Part shown: one piece after another, positions 20,882-31,742 of the stretch
How positions within the stretch are numbered: position 1 is the stretch's first letter
Layout: each line of letters starts with the position of its first letter
NCBI GenBank assembly: GCA_014529385.2
Contig: CM043947.1
Location: forward strand, 129,322,391 to 129,386,390
Direction of reading: 5' to 3'
Length of the DNA stretch: 64,000 nucleotides
DNA from: Adiantum capillus-veneris
Taxonomy: Eukaryota; Streptophyta; Polypodiopsida; Polypodiales; Pteridaceae
The notes under the pieces: model-generated
What the model saw: the letters and a program-made list of their open reading frames with translations, nothing else
Database searches by the model: none
What the model was told of the DNA's origin: nothing
Made by a program: the position numbers and the translations under genes

Positions 20882-22513
20882 ATGGAGAAAGTTCCTTCAA
20901 CTCTTCAAGAAGAGAACAGGTTGTTTAGAACTCAACTGCGTTGTTGCATGGATATGTTTCAGCAGTTGGCTAACAACCCAAGGATGCAGGAGTTCTTACA
21001 GGCTCCGACACAGGGTTTTCAGCCTCCTACACAAGGCATGACTGAGCCGTTGCAAGAAAAGGAGATTTCCAATGCGCAGACGACTCATGATGCTCGAGAG
21101 ACAGCCCATGTGGTTGAGCAACTAGCGGTGTCCAATGATCCAAAGCAACTTGCTTTAGCTGGACAGGAACCAATTGTGAATGGTCAAGGGAGTAATGAAC
21201 ACACTATGCGTCAGACCCTTCCATTACCTAATACTTATCCTGGTTATTTTGGAGGTGGTTCAGTGTTTCAAGCTATGGCTGGACCTTCCACAGGTTATAT
21301 GCCAGGGAATGTGTTCGGGACAATGCAAACAGGCATGGGTAACCCTATGTACGCGAACATGGGTGTCCAACCAGGTTTTCAGGGTGCCTATGGCCAGTTT
21401 CGAGTGTCTGGAACACAATTTGGTATGGCTGGTTTTTCGCAGCCATACGTACAAAATGCAGATATGACAGGTAAAACAGTTGATGCGAGTGTTGGAATGA
21501 ACACTCATGGAGCACCACTGTTACAGGCACCTGTTTATGATGATGTGGCTCCTTTGAGTCAGCTTAAGGATTACAAGGAAGGTGGGCAGGGAGTGAAGTT
21601 TGAAACTTTTAGAGGAACTGAGGACCAATTGAAGGCTTTGACCTTCATACAGCAGTTCGATGCAGCTTATGCTGGAGGAAACTTCACGGAATCTTCGAAG
21701 ATACGCAAGGCTGCCACTTTCTTGAAAGGGAATGCGCTTCAATGGTGGACCGCATTGTTGAACCAGGGTCAAGCCCCAACAACGTGGGTCCAATTCAAAC
21801 AGCTTTTTGCGCCTGCATGGTTGACAAACACCTTTGAAGTGGATGTGATGACAGAATGGCACGAGTTGAATGCTAAACAGTGTGCGAATCTGAAAGAGTA
21901 CAATAAACAGTTTTGGGCCACACTGTTGCCAGTCACCTCTTACAGGTTTGTGCCATTGTCAGAACAAATTGAGAAGTACTGTTGCGGATTGCCCAAGAAA
22001 ATCAGGGACTATTGCACAAAGACTACTGTCATGAATATGTTTCAGTTGATAGAGAATGCAAGAGTGGCCAGCAATCTGTCGAAGGGAGATTCCGATGGAT
22101 TTAATAGCCACAAGAAAGGGTCCCAAGGCAAACAGTTTTCAGCCAAGGGCAATGTTGCAGCAAAGCCTTCTGAGCCTCCCACAAAGAAGCCCTCCACTGA
22201 AGAAGGTGATACGTCCAAGAAGCAGTCTAAGTCTTCTTCGGGACGAGGACAAGGACAAAAGAGGCACTTTTCTAGCAAAACTTTTGAAGAAAGGAAAGCT
22301 CTTAGGGAGGCCAAGAAATGCTATATTTGTGAACAGGAAGGACATTTTGCAAATGAATGCCCACAGAAGAAATCACAGGATAAGGATGACAAGTCGGACC
22401 ATAAAGGGAAGAAGCCAAAGCCAAGTGCAGGACTTGTTTCAGATTTGGTTGGAGACCAGCCAAACACAAATGCCACGGAGCTGTGCAGAGCTTGGGGCAA
22501 AGTTAGAGACTAG
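20882..22513 (+). CDS. Element D Gag
   Basis: Open from before 20801. The first ATG in frame is 20882 (MEKVPSTLQEENRLFRTQ), giving about 543 residues to TAG 22511-22513. A Gln/Met/Gly-rich central region (about 21180-21530) precedes the retrotransposon Gag core (LTFIQQFDAAYAGGNFTES, FLKGNALQWWTALLN, EYNKQFWATLLPVTSY). Then come a Lys/Ser-rich linker and a CCHC knuckle CYICEQEGHFANEC near 22320. It should form the virus-like particle and bind element RNA. The TAG falls after AWGKVRD, where element B reads DQEALIFF, so it replaces a Gln codon and the frame continues directly into pol. It is either a nonsense mutation or a readthrough stop. Confidence 0.85.
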   Translation: MEKVPSTLQEENRLFRTQLRCCMDMFQQLANNPRMQEFLQAPTQGFQPPTQGMTEPLQEKEISNAQTTHDARETAHVVEQLAVSNDPKQLALAGQEPIVNGQGSNEHTMRQTLPLPNTYPGYFGGGSVFQAMAGPSTGYMPGNVFGTMQTGMGNPMYANMGVQPGFQGAYGQFRVSGTQFGMAGFSQPYVQNADMTGKTVDASVGMNTHGAPLLQAPVYDDVAPLSQLKDYKEGGQGVKFETFRGTEDQLKALTFIQQFDAAYAGGNFTESSKIRKAATFLKGNALQWWTALLNQGQAPTTWVQFKQLFAPAWLTNTFEVDVMTEWHELNAKQCANLKEYNKQFWATLLPVTSYRFVPLSEQIEKYCCGLPKKIRDYCTKTTVMNMFQLIENARVASNLSKGDSDGFNSHKKGSQGKQFSAKGNVAAKPSEPPTKKPSTEEGDTSKKQSKSSSGRGQGQKRHFSSKTFEERKALREAKKCYICEQEGHFANECPQKKSQDKDDKSDHKGKKPKPSAGLVSDLVGDQPNTNATELCRAWGKVRD

Positions 22514-24255
22514 ACAGTGCTGGTTTTCTTTGATCCAGGAGCCCGTGCAAATTTCATATCACCGGAATTGGCATCAAAGTTGGGCATTCATGCAGAGGAA
22601 ATGGGTATGACAGGGGAAGCAGGTTTGGCATGCCCAGGTCATTCAGAGCCTGTTACTCCCATTTTGGGAAAGTTTCGTTTGCACATTCAGAGCTATGTGG
22701 ATGCGGAAGAATTTCATATTATGCCACTTGAGGGCTGTGATGTGTTACTGGGTATCCCATGGTGTTACAGGTTACATGCTATGGTGGATACTTACAACAA
22801 AAAGATTACCCTTGTACATAGAGGAAAGACTCATGTCCTTGATGTAAAGCTTGAAGGCAAGTCTGTTCCAGTTGTTTCTGCTTCTGCTATTTCATCTGTA
22901 ATAAAGAATCATCTTTCTGCGTACTTGATCTTTGCAAAAGAAGTACCTCAAGTTGTATCTAATTTGTCTACCTTAGATAAAGAGAGGTCAACTTTTTTGA
23001 GTGGTTTCAGTGATTGTTTTTCGGACTCTTTGCCAGGGGAGTTACCTCCTGAGAGACTTCAGGATCATACCATAGATCTTGTGCCAGGTTCTAGTCCACC
23101 GAATAGACCACCATACAGGGTTAGTGCAGCCCAGCAGAAAGAGATTATGAGTCAGGTCAACGAGCTTTTAGAGAAGGGGCTGATTCAGCCCAGTTCATCC
23201 CCTTTTTGTTCGCCTGTACTCTTAGTGCAGGAGAAGGATGGTTCATGGCACATGTGCATTCACTATCGCGCCTTGAATAAGAATACCATCAAGAACAGGT
23301 TCCCCATACCGAGGATAGATGACATTCTTGATCGGCTTGAGGGAGCGTCATTGTTTACAAGGATAGACCTAAAGAGTGGCTACCATCAGATACGCATTAG
23401 GCCAGAAGATGTCCATAAGACTACGTTCAGGACAACATTTGGTCTCTATGAGTTTCTTGTTATGCCATTTGGTCTCACAAATGCTCCAGCCACGTTTAAT
23501 AGAATGATGGACAGAATTTTTAGACCACATAGAAACTTCGTGGGTACCTTCTTTGATGACATGATTGTCTATTCGAAGTCTGAAGAGGAGCATAGGGATC
23601 ACTTGACTGCAGTTTTCAATGAGTTACGTAAGAATAGGCTACTCATTAATGCAAAGAAGAGTGAATTCTTTTTGCAAGAGATTCACTTCCTTGGGCACAT
23701 TGTTTCAAAGGATGGGGTACGCATGGATCCCGCTAAAGTGGAAGCAATTAGGTCATGGCCAAACTTGAAGTCCGTACATGACATTCAAAGCTTTCTAGGC
23801 TTATGTTCCTACTACAGGAGGTTCATCCGAAATTTTGCTGAGATTGCTTCTCCACTCCATGCACTACAAGGAAAAGGAGTTACTTTCAAGTGGACAGCCA
23901 AGGAAATTTTAGCGTTCAAACACTTGAAAGAGAAGCTGACTTCAGATCCGGTAATCATTTTGCGAGATCTTTCGAAACCTTTTGTGGTTCAGTGTGATGC
24001 GTGTGGCCATAGTCTTGGTGCAGTTCTAATGCAAAATGGCCGAGTAGTCGCATATGAGAGCAGAATTCTTTTGAAGACTGAAAGGAACTTGCAAGTCTAT
24101 GAGAAAGAATTGCTGGCATTAATTCATGCTCTCACTAGTTGGAAACACTATTTGCTAGGGGCTGATTTTGTTGTCCAAACGGATCATCAAACCTTGCGAT
24201 ATTTTCTCACACAGAGGAAGTTGTTTGAGAAGCACATGCGATGGGCAAACATCTG
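22514..24255 (+). pseudogene. Element D protease, RT and RNase H
   Basis: Same frame as gag, after the TAG. Protease-like start VLVFFDPGARANFISPELA with GCDVLLGIPW. RT with [15 protein letters not shown] and the FFDDMIVYS catalytic box, intact. Connection [17 protein letters not shown]. RNase H with QCDACGHSLGAVLMQ, YEKELLALIHAL and TDHQTLRYFLT. A single-base deletion at about 24253 (AACATCTGTCAATG against AACATCTTGTCAC in A) moves the frame. Without that and the TAG the polyprotein would be whole, so this copy is recent relative to A, B and C. Confidence 0.88.
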
Positions 24256-25251
24256 TCAATGTTCCATTTTCAGATTGTGTATGTGCAAGGGAAAAAGAAC
24301 GTGGTGGCTGATGCGTTGTCACGAAAGCCCCAAATTTCAGCAGTGTCAATTCCGTACCATTGTGAACTAGACGAAATGAAGACACAATATGCTGAAGATA
24401 CAGATTTTGCAAGGATCTATGACCAGCTTGTTGATGGGCAACATCATGAGCACTATATGCTTAAGAATGACTTTCTCATGATGCATGGAAAATTATGCAT
24501 TACTAAACAGTTACGGCCAAAGATTTTGATGGAAAGTCATGCTCCACCTTATGCTGGGCATCGTGGAATTGATGCGACAGTGAAAGGGGTTGAGGCATTC
24601 TTCTATTGGCCAACTTTGCGTCAAGATGTTGACACATTTGTAAGATCATGCTTAGTATGCCAAAACGTCAAACTTGACAGACAAAAGCAACCGGGATTGT
24701 TGCAGCCATTGCCGATCCCAGATAGGCCATGGGAAAGCATAGCAATGGACTTTATCTTTGATCTTCCAAGGACGCAAACAGGCAATGATGGGATTTGGAC
24801 TATCATTTGTAGGTTCAGTAAGCAGGCCCATTTCATTCCTGTGAGGAAGAAGATAAAGCCAGAACACATGGTCAAGATATTCATGAGCAATATCTTTAAA
24901 TATCACGGGATGCCTCAATCAATTGTCAGTGACAAGGATCCACGCATGACGAGTCTTTTCTGGAAGGCATTGTTTGAGAACATGGGCACTACGCTAAAGT
25001 TCTCTTCTTCGTTTCATCCGCAAACTGATGGACAGTCAGAAGAGGCAAATTCTACTGTTCTGGACCTGCTCAAATGTTATGTGTCAGAGCACAAGGCAAC
25101 TTGGGAACACCATCTTCCATTGGTTGAATATGCTTACAATAACACTGTGCATACGTCAACAGGTAAGGCACCATTTGAGATAGTGGAAGGAGGGAAGAAA
25201 GTCCCGCCCATTTTGCAGACTAAGGACAAGATTTTTGAGGCAGACAAGTAA
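24256..25251 (+). pseudogene. Element D integrase
   Basis: Reading frame open from 24241. It starts with the end of RNase H (FHFQIVYVQGKKNVVADALS), then the integrase zinc region (AGHRGIDAT, CLVCQNVK), catalytic Asp in AMDFIFDLPRTQTG, second Asp in VSDKDPRMTSLFW, and Glu in DGQSEEANSTV. All three catalytic residues are present. It ends at TAA 25249-25251 (FEADK then stop), where C and A have an aromatic residue (EADQF / EADEY), so this too looks like a point nonsense. The frame continues at 25252. Confidence 0.88.
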
Positions 25252-25800
25252 GTGCAAGATATGGATGAAACATACAGGAAGATAAAGATTGCTCTTGAGA
25301 AGACTCAGGCTAAACAAAAGAAAGTTGTTGATCGTCACCGTCGTGAACTTGTATTTTCACTTGGTGATTGGGTACTTTTGCGCTTTGAAAAGGCCAGGTT
25401 AAGGAAAAGGAAAGGCAAGGAACGCTTGTTTCCTAAGCTCAGTATGCGATATTATGGTCCTTTTCAAATTTCAGAAAAGATCAGCAATGTAGCTTACAGG
25501 TTAAAGCTACCAGAAGGTTGGAAAATACATAATGCTTTTCATGTCAGCCTTCTAAGACCCTTTGTTGGTAATGTGCTCGAGAATATGCTTCATGAGGAAC
25601 AACCCGAAGTGGAAGAATTGGATGAAATCCTTGTTCCTGAACAGATATTGACACATAAAGAAAGAAAGGTTAGAGGAAAGGTTGCAAGACGCTATTTGGT
25701 GAAGTTCAAGAACTATCCATCGTTGGATGCCAAATGGATGGAAGAGTCTAAATTGGTTGATTCACCTCAACTATTGCAATTGTATCTTGAAGCCTTTTAG
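25252..25800 (+). pseudogene. Element D integrase C-terminal domain and chromodomain
   Basis: In frame with the integrase after the TAA: a basic helix (KTQAKQKKVVDRHRRE), an SH3-like integrase tail (GDWVLLRFEKARLRKRKGK, YYGPFQISEKIS, WKIHNAFHVSLLRP) and a terminal chromodomain-like segment (ARRYLVKFKNYPSLDAKWM, EESKLVDSPQLLQ). Stop at 25798-25800. The domain order identifies the element as a chromovirus. Confidence 0.86.
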
Positions 25801-26129
25801 ATGGAACCCACAGTGACTTGATGTAGCCTTTTTGGAGCAAGGCAAGAGCATGGTTCATGATGCTCAAGAGAGTAGTTAAGAAATTGTATCTACTCTTTCC
25901 ATACAGAATTTAGCCAGAGAAGTTTGTGCTTCAGAGTACACTAGAAGGCTTCTATGCTTGATATATGTGTCGTAGCCAGGTTGGTGGAATTGTTTAATGG
26001 TCCAACGCTACATTTCCGGAAGCATGTATATCTTGGATTCCCATCATAGAATATATGTGAAATCAAAAGATACTGCATGTATTATTGGCATGCAAGCGAG
26101 GTCGCTTGCAGTATTTCAAGGGTGGGGTG
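25801..26129 (+). other. Element D 3' untranslated region and polypurine tract
   Basis: No coding sequence recognised. Ends AAGGGTGGGGTG (26118-26129), the polypurine primer next to the LTR. Confidence 0.75.
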
Positions 26130-27485
26130 TGTCACCAGGAGGTGTATTTTTCCTGTTGCCTTCCGTAAATAAGTACTAGATATTTTTATTTATTTTTATT
26201 TTTACTTGTTTTTCCCGGAACCCTTGAAAAGGTGCAAGGGGACATTGCATGGCCAGTGTGAAACGGTTGCGGCCGAATAGGTTTCTCACAGCGGGAGTCT
26301 GGGTCGGTCAGTCTGGGACTGGTCGGGCCAGTTAGCACTGAATTCTGATGAGTATTGAAGCCTGTGTGCGCCAAATGAAATCTGGGCCACTCGGAAAGTC
26401 ACTTATAACTTTATAAGTCAGTGGGAACTAGAGAATTAACTCAAAAGGGGCAAACTGGACACATGGCGGCTCCTGGTGTAGTTTTCCACTTCCATTAGCA
26501 AGAGGGGGCGCCCAATTTGAGAGAGGAGGCTGATTTGACTCATAAGTGACCTACAGTGTGTGTGTGAGTAGTAGGTGCAGGTCTACAGCTTTAATGGAAA
26601 GCTTGCCTTCTCCTCTGTCTCATGTAGCGCGATGATTTGCTCTCGTGCATCTCTCTCTCCCCTTTGGCACATATGGTAATGCCCCACTAGTTGGGCTACT
26701 CAGTTGAACATGAACAGTTCTGGGGGTTTATGCGCGTTTGCCAAGGCAAGAGCCTTCTGAACAGGAACCGGATTAGCTAATTGCTAATCCCCCACAGGTA
26801 TGCACAGTTCCATCGCGAGAAATTGCGAGTTTGGAGAGTTTTCTCGCGTGAAAACTCGTCCAATTCACAGGGGAATTGTCCCATTGCGTGCAGGAGCCCT
26901 TGGGACACGCGTAGGCGTGTTCGCTCCGCTAAAAACCATCCGAAACAGCGAATTACAGCCAGCTGTGTTTTTCTGCAGGTTTAGGGTTTCGCACCTAAAC
27001 TGCAAGGGAACACCGGGGGAGCCTCGTGAGAGCCTTGGGATGCGTGTACAGGCTTTTGGACACCCGGCAGTGAAAAACAGGGAATTACAGCCCGCTGAAT
27101 TTCTGTGACAGCTCACCAAAAAGCTTCCAGATAGCGAGGGAATCCGTCCTAGACAGGTGCTTTTGACCTTCAGGGGTTTTTGCGCCGTTAAGCTGCCAAA
27201 ATCAGGTCGAAAACCTGCGTTTTCAGCCGCAGGTTTTCAGCCCTCGCCAGGTTTGGACAGCTTTGTGAAAGCTTGTGCTAACTGGTCGGATCGTCTACCT
27301 TAATTTGAATAAAGAAATACCGAAAGGGGCGCCAGTCTTTGGGGCCTACAGAGTGTCGGTCTCGTGTGCGCAGTGACATTCTAGTCGCTGGACGCAACTA
27401 TGTTCTCTTCCCTTCTCAGTGCTCTGTGTAAAGTTAACAGGTGATTGAAATAGTACCGCCCTCTACGTTGTATAGGCCAGTTATA
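26130..27485 (+). repeat. Element D 3' LTR
   Basis: TGTCACCAGGAGG to CCAGTTATA, 1356 bp. Collinear with the 5' LTR. Conserved LTR block at 27313-27346. Confidence 0.92.
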
Positions 27486-27590
27486 CTAGGGCATATGCAG
27501 CTTTAGGAGGTTTGGAGAGGATGTGTTCACAGGTTCAATTCCAAAAGCCTCACAACTGCTATTCATTCTTAGGTAGTTAAAAAGAAGAAG
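27486..27590 (+). pseudogene. Non-LTR reverse transcriptase, right part after element D
   Basis: Begins with the second CTAGG. Joining 19415 to 27491 continues the LINE frame (RATETRLTR, then AYAALGGLERMCSQVQFQKP), a typical sequence downstream of the YADD box. The remainder beyond about 27590 is not recognisable. Confidence 0.75.
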
Positions 27591-29111
27591 GCTATTCTTA
27601 GGGAGCAGGAAAGAGATCAACACCACACTCGGGAACCCACAAACCCCTCCAAGGGCCCTCCACTCATTTACCTAAGAGGTAATATTCTTTTTATGGCACA
27701 AAATTGATCATACAAGTGTACATTAAGCTCATGCAATGAGCACCTTTGGTGAAGATCAAACTGATGGATGCTTGGTAGCAAGCTGACGACTCTTTGGAAT
27801 GCTCCGATCTCCTCCTCCGTGGTCGCTCCACATCACTCCTCTGAAAAGACACCTCTTGGGCTGATGTGGGAGAGGATGACAGGCTCCAAATTGTGCTTCT
27901 ATTTGGCTGAAAATGGCCTCTAAGATGCTGACTTAATTCTGTGCTGATTTGATACTGCTCTGGATTGTTCGTGTACAGAGATCCCCTTGCTCAACCCTGG
28001 TTCTTGTGGTTGAACCTGGGTGCAGAAAAATGCAGATACTACTCCTTTGTAGAGGGTGATTCTGGGATGAATTTCTGGCAGATTTAGGACACCTTTATGG
28101 CGGGTTGATGTCCTAGCAATAGCTGCCAGGTTCACTGCAAAGTCCCTCTGGAAAAGGGACGGGGCTGAATTGGCCCTAAGCTACTGGCAAAATCTTCTTC
28201 CCCTGACGATCCCCGATGGGACCCAAAGAGTCAATTATACACTCCCTAAATGTTGATTCTAACAAGAGTTCATATATGATATGAATAGACATCAAACTCA
28301 ACTAAATAAATCCCCCTAAACTATTCCAAGTCACCTTCAGTTGAATCTTCATAAAAGGTACTGGCAAAAGCACACTAGCTGAATGCATATGCACGCTCAC
28401 ACATCACATGCTCCGTGATGCTACTAGTCCTAGGCTACATGTTGATGTCACTGGTCCCCGGATGCCTGCAAAGTTTCTTTGACAGAGACCAACAAATCCC
28501 ACAGGTTACAACTTGGGGAAGAGGGTTCTGCAGCAGGGGTCCTAACTAGTCTAATGGATCTAACTGGATATGAAGGTTCTGTGGACAAGATCCAATGGTG
28601 CCGATATAAAATCACCTGGGGTCCCCTAGTCTACAAGCATGTCCGCATGGCATATCTAGCCTATGTGCATGTCACGAGAAACTAAGACTTACACGCAAGT
28701 GCTGAGAACTATTGCAATCACAAGAGCACCTCCTCACCTCAGCCACCCACTTAATCACACCGTCCATGATCCTTTTTCACAACATTCTGAGCTAGTCTAT
28801 TAAAAAAACATCCAAAGTTTGAGCTCTTCACTTCAGAAATTACGAGTCCGTAATTTTCTAGAACAATTTTGAGTGACTGAAAACTTGCACCAAAAACATC
28901 AGAGATGCCTTCCAGACCAACATTCACCCAATGTCCTAAACCCCAGACATCTGCAAGATTCCTGGCTAGCCTGAAACAAGCTTCCGTTTCGATCGCCTTC
29001 CATAGCCCAGTATCCAGAAACTGGGTGGGGCTCTAAACCAGCAATATTGATCTGACCAATTGTTAATGGAGTAAGGCCAACTTTATCCAGATTGTCACCA
29101 TAGTTGCTTAC
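27591..29111. other. No recognisable gene; possible 3' region of the minus-strand gene
   Basis: Unique-looking sequence with only short chance frames. On the minus strand between 29111 and 28750 there are short open stretches (for example SLKIVLENYGLVISEVKSS after a CAG at about 28890) that could hold a last exon or 3' untranslated region of the gene at 29112-36467. I cannot confirm any. Confidence 0.4.
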
Positions 29112-29851
29112 AAGGGAAGGTGGACTAGGGAATTTTCCAGATTCAATATGAAACAGTGCCTTGTGAAATCCTAAATGATAAGAGACTCAGGAATAAATTA
29201 CAAGACAATAAACATTCCTGACATAGGATGCCACTTTTTGGAAAAATAAAAGCATTCAGATAGACTTACATCAGAAGCATCTAATTCTGCTACACCCATG
29301 CACCCCTTCCCTTGCCCATCCAAAAGGCTGCAATATTGGGTTGCTTCCTGCTCGTCCTCAAATACCTGATGCATAAAGCATTGCTTAAACTCTGAATCCC
29401 ACATGCATACCACAAATTCAGCTCAAAGTGGTTGAACCTCGAGAAGAGAGACGAAATTTGATGCAAAGATCAAATGTGATGATAAAGGGTGAAAAGCTGT
29501 TGTACCAAAACTCCCTCACGCACATCCTCCACAGCCATGCGAAACCTAGTGTCAGGCGAGGAAGCTGAAGACTTGGAAAGAGAAGAAGATGAACGAGGAA
29601 GCCCATTGGATCCCCTCCTACTGCCTCGTTTAGGAAAGAGAAGACTTAATTCGTTTTCCACTTCACTGCACATTATAACGCAGATTGCAGAGGAGTTAAA
29701 AACAGTTGCTAAAGTTATCACAAGCTTTGCCCAGGATGAGAAAAAAATTACCTCCGTGCTCTCCTTGTGCGCATGGTAAGAAGTTTATTTTCCTCCTGGG
29801 CAAGTACATATACTGGTTTTGGATCTTCCCTCCAAGGGTTGGACTCCAGCA
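29112..29851 (-). CDS. DUF3110-like gene, exons 2 to 5
   Basis: Exon 2 is 29851-29752, exon 3 29665-29506, exon 4 29365-29270 and exon 5 29159-29112. Introns begin GTAATT, GTACAA, GTAAGT and GTAAGC and end in AG. Phases join without a stop: exon 2 reads LESNPWREDPKPVYVLAQEE, exon 3 begins SEVENELSLLFPKRG and ends AVEDVREGVL, exon 4 reads VFEDEQEATQYCSLLDGQGK then GVAELDASD, exon 5 ALFHIESGKFPSPPSL. The VYVL...VFEDE.EA..YC pattern resembles the DUF3110 family of cyanobacteria and plastids, whose function is not known. The exon 5 acceptor is uncertain (an AG 11 bases upstream would break phase) and the terminal exon was not found. Purifying selection cannot be judged from one copy. Confidence 0.62.
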
Positions 29852-30136
29852 CTATTAAACAAACAGATGGCACACTGTGAGCATCTCTCCCAAAATCTCA
29901 ACTTGTAAATGCTTTCAGCACACCAAAGTTAGTTTTCCTTCTGTAAATAGATTTACACTCTAGCAAAATCGAACACTTTCCCTGACCACATTCCATTTCT
30001 TCACGTTGTGAGCAATTGACTTGAGCTTTACTCCAAATTTGTTCTGACCAAGCATATCTCACTGTGAATTTTGGGCAACCCCAAAGGCAATGTGACACAG
30101 CAGCAGACTCAATCTAATTTCATCCCATGTCATTTG

Positions 30137-30796
30137 TGTAACCCTATAAATGAAGCCCCTTGGGCACCGGTAGAAGGTAGATCACCTGGGAACCAGTAGG
30201 AGCACAAGACATACCAGCTTCAGCCAGCGTTTTCTCATAGGAACCAGTCCATGAAAGCCAGCGTTTTCAAATCAGACCAGTCCGCATGGCCGAATTCAGC
30301 CAGCATTTTCCAAATCAGCCAACGTTTCAGAATTCAGCAGATCAGTCCTTTCAATTTCAAATTTCAACCCCGTCCTCGCCCTCATCGTCATAGTCGTCGC
30401 CATCGTCGGCAAGTCCATTGCATCTAGACCATTGTACCAGATTGTGCAATCTATAGCATAGACCTCTCTCGCCATAGAGAAAAGGGGCCCTTGGAGGAGG
30501 GTTTGAGACATGCACAACGCCCTGTCAGACTACTAACCATGGAGGAGATTGATGAGATCCGCCAACGACCGATGCTAGATCTCTTGTGATTCAGCTATCC
30601 CAGCAAGCTGCCCATTTTTGCTTTTTTTTTTGCTTAGTTCACATCGACCAATCTAGGATCCCACAGTATATATCTTTGTTTTGTACTGTTGTTATTTTGT
30701 TACTCTGACTTTGTATCAGATCCACCACCTTGTAACTTTCTGGTCTCATAGGTCACTATGGCCTTTTGAAGACGTTAATATAACATTTCATTTCAT

Positions 30797-30881
<85 letters not shown>

Positions 30882-31039
30882 CATTCATTCACAGTAGCAT
30901 TCACTTTGTTTGTGATCGTTGCACTTTCTCTCTAAAGGAAATGGAAGGCTCTCCCTTCCATAAGTAAAAGGAACCCTTGAGCACAGTTCGGAGCACTCAT
31001 CTTGAGCAATATCAACATTCACTTCCATTGTACCTTACA
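30137..31039 (+). repeat. Element E 5' LTR part (R-U5 side) with (CT)n
   Basis: Begins at the TATA-like CCCTATAAATGAAG, contains an uninterrupted (CT)n at 30800-30877 and ends CCTTACA before the primer site. Repeated CAGCCAGCGTTTTC motifs near 30210-30330. Confidence 0.7.
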
Positions 31040-31040
31040 T

Positions 31041-31087
31041 TGGTATCAGAGCACTGTGCGCGTTGCACCTGACATTGGTATCAGAGC
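31041..31087 (+). other. Element E duplicated iMet primer binding site
   Basis: TGGTATCAGAGC at 31041-31052 and again at 31076-31087. The surrounding ACATTGGTATCAGAGC...CTGTGCG is a 35-bp tandem duplication. Only the first copy abuts the LTR. Confidence 0.88.
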
Positions 31088-31742
31088 TCTGTGCGTGCTT
31101 CGGCTTCGCGAACTCGAGAAGAACCATCAAGAACCAAGAACCTCAAGAACCCAAGGAACCTCTCAGTTTTTTTTTTTTCCTGAAGAATCTTTTGAGTCCC
31201 GACCATGGACTTACCAGATCCCATCTACATTGCCATGTCTTCAAAGGAAGATCGACATCGGATACATGAAAACCCAGATCTTGAGTACTAGGATCTACTT
31301 GCCTCTTATGCGGATATCGAAGGAGTTGGAGACACGATCCCTAACCTCTTCTGCATTCACATTCGCATATAGCGTGCATCCATTTCCCTCCTCATTGAAC
31401 CTTTGGAAAGGACTCCGGAACCAAACCTCAATCCATCAGGACCGGTAATGTTTTCACCACAGTCAGTGTTCAGGGAACAACTCTTGCTACAGCAAGCAGA
31501 GTCAGCACTATCTGGTATAGAGCTCAGGCTGATATTCGACAATCGTAGTAAGGCTGGACAATGACCCTTACACGGTGTTTGCATCGCCAGCAATACCCAC
31601 AACACCCACAGTACCATCAGTCCCTGGTTTCGAAGGAATCTGCATTGGTTTGTGCATCCACAGCATCAGAAGCATTCATCAGTCAACATCAGCAGTACAG
31701 ATAGAAGTTCAACAGTTGTGCCTCACTTTTAACAGGGGGGGA

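Larger units (their letters stand above)
19416..27485 (+). mobile_element. Nearly intact Ty3/gypsy chromovirus D
   Basis: LTRs 19416-20745 and 26130-27485, bounded by CTAGG duplications. The internal region has a single gag-pol reading frame with only three obvious lesions, in the order Gag, protease, RT, RNase H, integrase, chromodomain. Pol proteins are clearly related to A/B/C, but Gag and LTRs are mostly different, so this is a sister family. It inserted into the LINE relic in the same orientation. The LTRs are highly similar to each other; differences include a duplicated GGTCGGTCAGTCTGGGACT-like stretch near 26303-26325 and an extra CAGCCGCAGGTTTT-type insert near 27226. Confidence 0.95.

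Noticed and set aside
27530-27545. GGTTCAATTCC resembling a tRNA B box
   Set aside because: No cloverleaf can be drawn around it and the bases fit the LINE coding frame (CSQVQFQKP).
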